Shown here piece after piece: positions 11,690-21,891 of a stretch of DNA of 64,000 nt (positions are counted from its first letter, which is position 1; the number at the start of each line of letters is the position of its first letter). The notes below the pieces were generated by a model, which was given only the letters and a program-made list of their open reading frames with translations, had not been told where the DNA came from and searched no databases. The translations under genes and the position numbers were made by a program. The DNA is from Annona cherimola (lineage: Eukaryota > Streptophyta > Magnoliopsida > Magnoliales > Annonaceae): positions 25,599,817 to 25,663,816 of the forward strand of contig CM059971.1 of the NCBI GenBank assembly GCA_030490835.1, in the 5' to 3' direction.

Positions 11690-13442
11690 AATTTTTAAAC
11701 ATCTAGGCTGTTAAATCTGCACCAATCAAGCATCACAAAAATTCAGCCGCCCAAGAAAGATCAGGACCGTCCAAAGCTGTCCAGGATGAGCAAGCATTGA
11801 TTAATTATTGGTACTATAATCTAGCCGTCCACTATTTCAAGTGCCGTTCAAGTTCAGAGCATGACGTCCGAAATTCAGCATGCGCTTAAATCATGTGCCG
11901 ACCGCCTAAGCATCATTACAACACTTGCTATTTCAAAGAAAAGCTCCAGAAAATGCAAACGTTAAAAAAAAAAAAAAAAAAAAAAAAAGGAAAATGGGCC
12001 CATCATTAGCTATGGAATTCCAGCTCTTCTATGCTTCTAAAAAGCGCATTACAGGCAGCGTAATTCCAGCCAAGAAATGAATCCAAATTAACGCAAACAG
12101 GTTCTGAAACCAAGCAATTGCGTAGATCGAACGACCGTAGTGATTGACTTGAAGAGAGACGAATAGGAAAGAGAGAGGCGGACGCGTGCAAACGGGTAGA
12201 TATTTCAAGTGCGTAAAGGGAGATCAACATTGAAGGAGTATATATATACATATTTTTCTTTTATTTTTGATTTTCTATTTATCTGAGATATATATTATTT
12301 TTACTTTGTGTCCGATGTAATTCTGCGTGGCTAAAAATCTCATTCTAGGGTTGCAATGGATCTTATTTTTGAGCTATGATTAAATTATATTTTTCCTTTG
12401 ATTTTATATTATTAATATTGAATTATTTTTAACCTTTTCTTAATCCTTCTATGAGAATGGCCACCTTATAGATTGATTTGGAAATTTTATGTGATGTTTG
12501 AAAAAGATAACATGAAATTAGACAAAAACGTTTAGTAACACATGATCTATACATAATTTTGAGGTTAATTTATTTCGTGAGATGTGTGAGATTTACTAAT
12601 GTAGATAGAAATACCCATTAGCTATGTGTAGTCAATATTAGAAATATAATTAATGTTGCTTGTTATTTTAAATTTTCACGGTTTATATTGGAAGTTAAAA
12701 TTAATAAGTTAGATTTTGCTGCCATCGAAAGAGGAGCATAAATAAAATTGCCTTAGATTAATAATCTAGATTAATGAAATAAATCAAAGAAATATAATAA
12801 ATTCATGGGGATAAGCTAGTGAAGTTTAACCCTAGACTCATCCATTGGTAAGAGTTTCTTATTTAATTTACTCCCATTCACACCAACCTTATTTTTTCTC
12901 AATCTTCTCTTTCATCTTTCCTATTTTACTTTACAATCTTAATTTATTCATTTAATTAAATTCTAATTTTTAGTATTTACCAATTAGTGAATATTTAGCA
13001 TTCAAGTCTCTGTGGGAATGATAACTCTATTCTTCTATCTATATTACTTGTGTGACCTATACACTTGTGGAAAAATAGGCAACATTAGGCCTATATAAAT
13101 TTCAACGCTAAGCCTAATTAAAATAATAAACATCACTTTTTCTGGATTAGAATAAATCCATCCATCTAATAGAAACTCAATTTCATTTCCACTTATGTTA
13201 ACAACACATTCACGAATGGATTTTATGAAGAAAACCAAATATCAGAAGCTTCTATCCCCCACAATTCCAACTGCATAGCGATCACATCCCTCTTTTGAAA
13301 TTTCTTTAAAAATCCCTCCTCCCTCACCTTCCATGTTAATTTAAAGCTTGTATTAAAATCTCATTTTTTTAACAATGCTCTAAGCCTATATCATCATGAA
13401 TAGCTGACGAGTTCCATATATGTCTAATTAAATGCTTGTTTT
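11690..13442. other. Intergenic sequence with a second poly(A) tract
   Basis: No gene recognised. A 25-base A-run lies at 11964-11988, about 0.27 kb after the LINE end. It could be the tail of a short retroposed fragment (11690-11988), but no SINE promoter boxes or flanking duplication were identified. 12250-13440 is AT-rich with only short frames. Confidence 0.45.
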
Positions 13443-14905
13443 AACGTAAGTATACGTGTCGATCAAGTAATAAAGAATGAGTAGTATCATGCCATGAGGA
13501 TTGTGTTAAACGGGTTAGCACCTTAAATTTCAATTGTCTAAGTGAATTGGTAAAGGGAATGAAATTTGATTTCAAAGAATTGAATTAAACTAAACTAAGC
13601 AAAGCAGTAAATGACCAAAGTGGTGTGGATGTTGCTGAGATCGCTTTGAGATGATTAAGATAGGTGGGAATATGAATTCATTGAATCATAGCTATATCAT
13701 TTAGTCCCATTATGTTAGTTGTGCAGAGATTACTAATCTAGGTTCATTCATATTCATATATATCTTCCAACACATACAAACCAACCAAGTTTTAGCTATG
13801 TGCTATGTTCCCATGCACACAAGTAAAACAAGGTTGATCACCACATTACCTAATCAAGATTACACAGGATTAATAGGTATATTTCTATCTATATTAACAT
13901 CCAACACAAACAAGAGCTAGAAAACCTGTGCCTCATTATGGATCTTATTCAAATCTTATTTTTCCAAGCATGAATCTGAATATTCAATTAATCTACAAGG
14001 TTGCAAAGCTTGTAAATGTATTAAACATGATATATAAGGGTAATCTCAAGCAACACAAGTCACAACACAACTATATAATTATTTCAAGCATAAGAAAACC
14101 AAATATCATAAGCTATGAGTTCAAATCCGACATATCTCCCCCATAGGAAGGTTCAGCCCATAAACATAACTTCAATTCTCATTAAAATCAAGTTACAATC
14201 ATCTCAAGCAAGGAGAATAACAAATAGGAAGAGATAGATGAGAAGAGGAAATGAAACTCAATAGATTTGCAGTATAGCTTGGATTTCTACTTGTTCTTCT
14301 CTCCTTCCTTGAAGCTTTCGTGTTTCTCTCTTTCTTCACAGCCACCACAACCACTCTTCTCTGTCCTCCCTTTTTCCAAACGAACCCTAAGCAGGTATTT
14401 AAGTCTCCCTAAGTCCGCTCGAAACACGTGCAGACACACACATGTGCTGGATCGCCGTGGCGCCTAGGTGCCAACTCTCTGGAGGCTAATTGACTTAAAA
14501 GGGAAGTGACATTTCTCTACATGGTGGTGAAGTAGCGCCTGGGCGCCAAGTCCCTGGAAGCTTTTCATTGTGGGGGATGTTGAAGTATTCTTCTAAGGCT
14601 GTAAGTTGGCGCCTGGGCGCCAACCTAGTTGCTTCTTCCTTTGATCGGTTCTTCATCCTGACTCACTCACATGTGGATAGTTGCCCATCCTTCCTACAAA
14701 ATCAACTAAAACTAAAAAAAATAAACTATAAATGCTTATTTTATACTAAAAATGCATAAAAACTACAAATTGTTCCTAAAATGCAAAGTAAGTGAAAACT
14801 AAGCTAAATGGATACAAATTAGCCACATTCTCTCCGACTAACATGCAAAACTAGTCTGAAATGGACCATGATGACTCGCATTTTTGCGTGTTAACAATAG
14901 CGTGC
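13443..14905. repeat. Candidate non-autonomous transposable element, about 1.45 kb
   Basis: The left edge, TAACGTAAGTATACGTGTCG with a downstream AAGTAATAAAG, resembles the start of a repeat often seen in plant intergenic DNA. The right edge CGCATTTTTGCGTGTTAACA at about 14877-14896 gives an imperfect terminal inversion (TTAACgtAAG versus TTAACacgCAA). No long ORF is present. The interior has long A/T-rich parts and the GGCGCC repeats listed separately. No target-site duplication was confirmed, so the boundaries are inference. Confidence 0.4.
14459..14621. repeat. Three near-palindromic GGCGCC(T/G)-GGCGCC words spaced about 75 bp
   Basis: GGCGCCTAGGTGCC at 14459-14472, AGCGCCTGGGCGCC at 14534-14547 and GGCGCCTGGGCGCC at 14608-14621. 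The central word sits in TTGGCGCC...GGCGCCAA, a 17-18 bp palindrome. Spacings are 75 and 74 bp, with weakly similar sequence between, consistent with an old tandem repeat whose palindromic core is preferentially kept. Confidence 0.7.
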
Positions 14906-15349
14906 AACATGCATTCGAAGCAAGCACATCATCCCATGCTCGTATGATTTTTTTAAAATAATTTTATGTTTGCAAGTGGGTTCCATTGGATAAAGTTTAT
15001 GATTATTATTATTAGGGAAAATTTTATATATACTCATGAATTTTACCTTTAATTTCACTTATATTCAGAATTTTTAAAAATTCATTAGATACCCACGTAT
15101 ATTGCCCAGATTTAACTTAAATCCACACTATTAGGGATCCGATAAAGAGTCATTAGCACCATTATAAAATGATTAAAATGCTCATCCACAATTATGATGT
15201 TATAGCTAAAAGTTCACGTTTAAATAAATTTTTAGCACTTTTACAACTATAAAATCATATATAATTTGAATGCAAATTTTTAACAGCCAGCAAACCAACC
15301 TCAAGTTTTATTAAGGCTTGGGCAGCAAGAAAATTTTTAAAATTTTTGG

Positions 15350-15560
15350 GGTAGAACTAGAATAGAGGAAAAATAATAAAGTTAAAATAAATAGACTAGT
15401 CATAAGTCTAATAGTATAAAAATAATTGAAAAGTATGGTAACTGTATAGAAATATGTGAAAAGATGGTTAAAAATACAGTACTTATACAGAGTGAAAAGT
15501 TTTAAATTGAAAAATTTTGATCTAAAAAGTTCTAGACATAACCAAACATGCACATGATCT
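15350..15560. repeat. Dispersed MITE-like repeat, copy 1
   Basis: Shares with 30690-30900 the ordered words AATAAAGTTAAAATAAATAG, TATAAAAATAATTGAAAA, AGAGTGAAAA and AAAAAATTT/AACCAAACA. It is AT-rich with no coding potential. Ends and any terminal inverted repeats are not resolved. Confidence 0.6.
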
Positions 15561-17031
15561 GAGAAGGTTTATAATTCTAGCTTATGTAGCATAATCAATT
15601 TCCAATACAATGCTATAACCATTAAATCAAATTGACCAAACATGTTAGGGGATCTAGATTTGCCAACAATAATTTAAGCTTGTTGCATATTCGAACCATA
15701 TTAGTAGAATGGTTGTTCCACATTATTGTCGAAGCTCAGGGAGAATTGAGCATTATACACAGTCCTAAGTGACACATCCACATTCTAAAACACGCCTTAC
15801 GCAAACAGAGTAGAAATCTAACAACATGCAAAAATCAAAAATGAAATTGAACTTACAGACAATGTAAAGAGCTCTTAAGAAAAACTACTTACGTATATAA
15901 GTGGATTCTTCTATAAATGATTTATCGTTTACATAGATAAGTATATTTAAGTAAATAAACAAGACATGTTGTTGCATAAATAGTATATTGCTTTTTTTCA
16001 TTGGTGAGAAACGTACAAGGTAACATAAAAGGTAAAATAGGTAATATTGTTGGTCATTATTTTTTTATTGATAAATTTTTATTAATAATTTCATTACCAA
16101 CAACAAACCACTAAATCATCATCAAAACCTTTCTAAACTAATCAAGATCAAGTAATTGGTGGCATTGATTGCATTACGTCATTCAACACACTCAAATCAC
16201 ACTTTTCAGTTTCACATAAAAAGCATGTGAGGTATGAAAGGTATCAAAATCTAATTTGAAGTTGTGGACATCGTGATTCTCACCCCTTTCTCTAGTTACA
16301 GTTATATTGAACCATGTTATTAAGTTATTAACACATGGGTGACCCTCATCATTAGTGCCAACCATAGAATAGAAGTAATGGATGAATGTAATGCTGAAAA
16401 ACCACAATTTTTCTCTGCAAATAGCTGTTTTACATTACAAATATCTATATTTACCAAACAAATAATTGATAAAAATATTAAAAAATTTCCTGATCAGTAG
16501 CACATGTTATTAGGTGACAAAGATTGTCTTTACGAAGGAAAGATATGGAAATGAGCTAAGGAATCATGGGACTGCACGTAATTGCACAGGCCCAAGCTCA
16601 TCAAGAATATGCATTTGCTATTTTCTATACCATCCAAGTAATCATCAATCATACACCCTAGGAACTATTAGGCAACCATTGATGTTGCAAATCTAACCAC
16701 TTGAACTCATTGAAAACTAATTTCCCCTACGATCTTTAATAGAGAACTAAAGCCAAAGATGCTCCAAACCTTAATTAAACTAGTCAACTAAATTTCATTA
16801 GGACAAGAACATAAATAAAGATTTTGTTAGACAAAGTTTTCATTTATTATTACATTATTAAAAGAGACATTTTTACTACTTTGACCATGCTCTTGTAGAA
16901 GGAACCAGGATAGGAAATTTTTTAATGTAAATGGAATATTCAAGTGGATAAAGAAACAAAATTATACAATGACATGAAAACATGAATTTTTTATTTTGGG
17001 AATCAAAGATTTTGTTGATTCCTTTAAAATT

Positions 17032-17245
17032 GAACCACATTAGACTGATTTCAAATCTAATTCAAAAATGAGCTAAAAAAATTCAGGTTTTAGGGAAAAA
17101 ATTGACCAAAAAAAAACCACATCCTATTCAACCAATTGCCTACAGATTGATTTCAAATCCAATTCAAAATGTACTAAAAAGAAACATTTGGTTTTTAGGG
17201 GAAAAATTGAACCACCCCTTATTCAACTAATTACCAAATTCACTT
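17032..17245. repeat. Short tandem duplication, unit about 120 bp
   Basis: GAACCACATTAGACTGATTT... ...TTTTAGGGAAAAAATTGACC is followed by a diverged second copy that starts near 17148 (CAGATTGATTTCAAATCC) and ends in TTTTTAGGGGAAAAATTGAA. Confidence 0.65.
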
Positions 17246-18076
17246 GCATTTTTTAGGTAGGCTATGTTCATTCAAATTACAATTGATTTATTCTTATCTT
17301 ATTTACCTAGGTTTCATTAGCATACTTTATAACTAGTTTTCATTGGGCTCAAAACATATTACTAAAAGATAAATATTCAATTAGGAAATAAATGTAATAT
17401 TTGTAAAAGCTTGTGCTTTCAATTCAAAAGATCTAGGAATTAATTTAAAACTAATTGCTATGCTTCTATCTTGCACCTTATTTGAAGGGTGTCAGTGCCA
17501 AATATGGCCAAACCTCTTTTGACACATTGAAACCCTTTTCCCCAATTATTTTTCTATTATTTTTAGACTCATAAAGAAATGAATATATATCGAAAATTTC
17601 CTAGACATTAGGTTAATGACGTGAAGTTAAAGTTATATACACAAAGATAAATGGGCATTATTTCTTAGTATTTTTAATCTTTTTCTTTGCTAAAACTATA
17701 ATTTATCATAAAAATATGCCTACAAGCAATAACCAATAGGTGAAGGCTAAGCAGATGCTCAAGAGATATTAAAGACAAATTCAAAAAAGCACCAATTATG
17801 AGTTATGACAGTAGCCTCTTTCATAAATAGACTACTCATTCTATAAATCATGAACAATGAATGAAATCAAAGCTAGAAAGGGGCATAAACAATAAACAAT
17901 GCACAAAATAGAAACAAAGTGGGTCAAAAGTACAACCTCAATAGAAGAGTCTAAAGCATGCTTGGAAGATTAATCATGCATGCATCATTCGCATGCAACA
18001 GAATATAAAGATAATTCCAATTTACCCACCAACATAATCAAAGTCTAAGAAAATAAGAGTAATCTTTTGCATTTAC

Positions 18077-18160
18077 GTGTGGTAGTTCCTGGCTCTCCTC
18101 CACGGAGAGGTTCTTCCACATGTAATTTTTATCATCGGTAAGAGGGACCATAAAAGCATC
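18077..18160 (-). other. Isolated exon-like segment, 84 bp, unidentified protein
   Basis: On the minus strand an AG acceptor (TTTGCAG, 18161-18167) is followed by exactly 28 open codons, DAFMVPLTDDKNYMWKNLSV then EESQELPH, and a GTAAAT donor at 18076-18071. Both splice phases are 0. GC content is clearly higher than its surroundings, as expected of an exon. I do not recognise the protein. The candidate exons near 19150-19690 lie upstream on the same strand and could belong to the same decayed gene. Confidence 0.45.
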
Positions 18161-19164
18161 CTGCAAATATCTATAAGTAATGATAAGCAATGCTTATTTG
18201 AGCTGATCAAATTTAGTATAGTTTAAGATAAGAAGAAACTAGAACATATTTCAAGTGACATTTCTACACATCTCATCTGAAAGACCAAGATGAAATACAA
18301 ACCAAAAATTACTCCTAAAAGAATAATTGAACTAAATTTCCTAATGTGGATAAGAAAGAAATTTATCGAAGTGAATTTCTTGCCACCCAAAAAAAATAGA
18401 GAGAATAGAGATTAAATTTTTCTAGTAGATGGTAAAAAGTAAGTACTAAATTGAAGATGAAAAATATCTTGTAGTCATTCAACTTACAAAAGGAACTAGA
18501 ATGCTATGCTCTAGAATTCATACAAAGTTAACCTGTAGCCATTAAATACATAGAGTAGAACTAGTCATTCCTTGGAAGTACTCTACTTACTATGTTATTT
18601 CTATCCGTCGAATTGATTAATGTTAATCAAAATAGTCAACTAGGATTGCTCTATCAAAGTTACATGAGAGAGATAACTCATGTACAATGCAATCCAGAAC
18701 TTAGATCATGCAATTATCAGTTCACCATTGTGAGTATTTAACAATTATTTCCAATTTTTATTAGTGCTAAATCGACCTAATTTTCCAAGATTTCTCGAAG
18801 TTTTTCAATCGACTCAATTAACTACCCTTCAACTGCATCCTAATATACTATGTAACGTGACATCCTAAATCAATCTCAATCCCCAGTACACAACCATGTT
18901 TGAGACCTCTCCTCCTTTTTACCTCTTGTAAATTCAAACGTTTAGTAGAAGCAACCAAAGTCAGTTTGGCTAATCTAAAACCCAAAAGAATACTTGAGCT
19001 CTATTTATAGCATTTCAAAAATTCATGACTCAAAGAAAATTGGATTTATTCTGATAGAATGTTACTTAGTAAACATAAATGCACAAAATGTATGTGATGT
19101 AGAGCATCTAATGATGGTCCTCTCGTCATGTAGATAGAGCTTCTAACCTTTCTCATATGCATCC
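18161..19164. other. AT-rich intergenic or intronic sequence
   Basis: Nothing recognisable. It lies between the two groups of exon-like segments on the minus strand, so it may be intronic remains of the same lost gene. Confidence 0.4.
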
Positions 19165-20020
19165 AGGATTTCATTGAAATCGCTGCATAAACTAGCATTC
19201 TCTGGGGTCAATTAACTACTGGCAATTTCAAGAAGACTGGCGTCAAAGATTTGTAACCAGTTGGCATAGAAGATGACACAGCAAAGGAAGACCTTGAGAG
19301 AAATGGAAATTAAAAAGTAATTCAATTATAGTTATAGATAACTTTCTTCTACACATAAGAGAAAAACTTTTTATTGGTGTTTCTTAAAAAGTATATTATA
19401 TATAATATATTTTTAGTATCTAATTATTAGTTTATTTAATTTTAAAACTTAATACCATAGTATAAAATTTTAATTATTTATACAAGTTTGTAAAAATTAA
19501 ACTTATTAGGATGGATTTGATTTGAAAAATAAATTATTAATATTAGAAGAGCAGTGTTTATGTATTTAAAGATTTAAGTTTTACCTTTGAATAACATCAA
19601 GTGCCTAAGATTTCCAGCTTCTGATGAAAGCCCTCTCACCTGGTAGAAATAAGACTTCTCCCACCTCTTCAAAATCTTATTAAGATCACTGCATAAACCG
19701 ACATTCTAGTTTCATGATTGGTGGGAAAAGAAATTGATAAAAATTGATAAGAAAGACAATTGTATATAAAAGTTCCTTTAAAAGTAAGAGGAAATAATTT
19801 CTTATTAACATTCCTTAAAAATATATAATATATAATATATTTTTAATATACAAAATTTTTAATTTATTGCATTTCAAATTTAGTACCATAATGTAAAATT
19901 TTAATTATTTACATAAGTTTTAAGAATTAAATTTATTAAGATGGTTTTGATTTGTAAAATAAATTATTAATATTATAAGAGGTGCATTTAATAGTTTAAG
20001 TCTTATTTTTGAATGATTAT
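19165..20020 (-). repeat. Tandem segmental duplication (unit about 0.5 kb) carrying exon-like pieces
   Basis: Copy 1 (about 19165-19590) and copy 2 (about 19675-20020) share GCATAAACTAGCATTCT/GCATAAACCGACATTCT, the TATATAATATATTTTTA block, TAAAATTTTAATTATTTA and AAATAAATTATTAATATTA. On the minus strand each begins with coding-looking sequence: LCSDFNEILDAYEK in copy 1 and LCSDLNKILKRWEKSYFYQ in copy 2. The copy-2 piece ends at a strong CAG/GTGAGA donor at 19640/19639. The protein is not recognised. The likely cause is duplication of an exon with its flanking intron. Confidence 0.55.
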
Positions 20021-20204
20021 TCCATCCAATGCATTTAGTTTTTTCATATAATGTTTTTAACAAAACAAATCAATAAGTGGTTCGAATAATTCATTACACA
20101 TCACCAAAATTCCATTTTAAAGGAGCCTTGATTCCATGTGACTAGTGTTTTTAAGGCGATTACAATTAGTAAACTTGAGACTTTTTTATTTTTTGATTTT
20201 GATA

Positions 20205-20400
20205 AGATTGTTAACCTAGGCATATTTGATCTGTAAATCAAATTTTATCATTTTTGGATATATGTATATATATATATCCATTTCTATTTTTAAATATAGC
20301 AACATTTCACTTATTTTAATCCTTTTCAAAAAAAATTCTTCAAAATATTTTCTCTGTTTTTTTCCTAAATGACGTTTTCTCCATTTTTAACAAAATTTTG
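20205..20400. repeat. Half copy of the hairpin element and flank shared with 21455-21545
   Basis: 20205-20275 carries one arm of the hairpin family (GATAAGATTGTTAACCTAGG, ATCTGTAAATCAAATTTTAT). The following ATTTTAATCCTTTTCAAAAA and CTTCAAAATATTTTCTCTGT recur near 21484-21530 in the downstream NLR flank. Confidence 0.55.
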
Positions 20401-20846
20401 ACATACATGACCATGGTATAAAAGGGGAACAGGATGTGAAAGCAGAAAATAACAATAAGAGGGTGGAAAAGCACAACAATGAGTCCTCGAGAGAAATTGG
20501 TTTTTTTAAGAAATTAGTCTTAGTGTCATAATGCTGCATAGAACCCATCATATTCAAGAAAGTGTAATGTACAATCTTTTCATTTCTTCTTTTATTTTTG
20601 TTTTTCTTTAAATGACATTATTATGGTAGAAAGTTGGTTTCTTCCTTTCAAAGTTAATAAAGATTTATGATGCCATGTTGAATGCAATTATATAGCACCA
20701 TGCTTGACATTGGTGGTAGTCAATTTTCGGGATCTTCTGAAAACAGTTACTTTATTTATTCTTATTTAAATCCTGACTTGTCAGTTTGAAAGCTAATTGC
20801 TTTGTGCTGATATAAACATATGTGCTTACTTAGTATTTTATGACAG

Positions 20847-21190
20847 AGTCATGCAGGCCTTTTCAATCTCTGTATCGTGGTGCTTGTTGCGGTGAACAGC
20901 CGACTGATTATTGAAAATCTTATGAAGGTTTTTGTCCTAGAACTCCAGATTCGTTTCTTGTTCTGGATTCCCCAGTTGAATTGTTGTTTCTGAAAGTGAT
21001 ATTGTTTCCAAATGTGCATTTTCAATTACCATTCTGTACACTGTACTTTAATTCTGTTTATTGTTTTCTTTCATTTTCCAAAAAACTGGATAATTTGTTC
21101 TGGTTTCTGTCTACAGTATGGCCTATTAATAAGAGCTGGATTTTGGTTTAGTTCAAGATCACTAAGAGATTGGCCACTTTTAATGTGTTG
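20847..21190 (+). pseudogene. DGAT1: DGAT1 (acyl-CoA:diacylglycerol acyltransferase 1) exons 2 and 3 only
   Basis: DGAT1 is the ER membrane enzyme that adds the last acyl chain in triacylglycerol synthesis. 20847-20927 is 81 bp, framed by TGACAG and GT, encoding SHAGLFNLCIVVLVAVNSRL and then IIENLMK. 21117-21190 follows CTACAG and encodes YGLLIRAGFWFSSRSLRDWP plus LLMC, with a GTAATG donor at 21191. These match the conserved N-terminal membrane region of plant DGAT1, whose second exon is also 81 bp. No exon 1 was seen upstream and no exon 4 before the NLR at 21892. Both exons are open and properly spliced, so this looks like a captured or deletion-truncated gene piece rather than a retrocopy. 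A far-distant upstream exon cannot be excluded. Confidence 0.82.
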
Positions 21191-21891
21191 GTAATGTTTT
21201 TCTAAGTTCTTGTATTTGTTTGGTGTCATTTATGCTTAAAGATATTCCTTCCACAAGAGAATAAGTGGCAAGGAACAAGGGATAGAATTCGAAATGACTC
21301 CATATATTGGAACTCTGACATGCTGCAGAAGATTTAAATAGTTGGCTACATGCAGCAGAAACTCAAAACATCTCTTACTTGAGGCACAGAGAAAGTAAAT
21401 TCTATCTGCAAGGTCTAAAAGAGCAAATGCAGACTGATATATTATGTATTCATTTTTATTTTTAAACACGGGAGCATTTTAATCATTTTAATCCTTTTTC
21501 CAAATTTTTTTCTTCAAAAAGTTTTCTCCATTTTTTACAAAAATTTTGACAAAAATTTTAAGCAAAAAAAATTATATCTTTTTCTTTGCAATGTTATAAG
21601 CAGAAAAGGTTGCATTTTTACTGCTATAAAAATATTAACAAATAACAAATTGAGAAGTCACATCTACTAAATTATATAAAAGACTTTTTTTTGAAAAGAA
21701 ATCATATAAAAGACTTGTTTTGAAAGTCAGAGTAAAGAGAGCTACTGCCATAATGTCATTCAATATTGTACAAAAATCATGCTCAGATGAAGAAGGGAAT
21801 AAAGAAAAAGTTGGTATCAGATGTGAAGAATATAAACCTGGCAACAAAGCCGTAAGCATTAGACATAATCAGCCCCGGTCAGAGTGCCGAG
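21191..21891. other. Interval between DGAT1 fragment and NLR 3' end
   Basis: No gene. Contains a segment (about 21455-21545) shared with 20285-20390. The 3' untranslated region of the NLR is expected here, reading leftward; no single polyadenylation site could be assigned. Confidence 0.5.

Larger units (their letters stand above)
14906..18076. other. AT-rich intergenic sequence with small repeats
   Basis: No gene recognised. 15350-15560 is similar to 30690-30900 (listed separately). 17032-17245 holds two tandem copies of about 120 bp (ACTGATTTCAAATCTAATTC and GATTGATTTCAAATCCAATT versions). Open frames are at most about 71 codons and unconvincing. Confidence 0.5.

Noticed and set aside
11690..11988. 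SINE ending in the A-run at 11964-11988
   Set aside because: I could not find A and B box promoter motifs or a flanking duplication, so only the A-run is reported.
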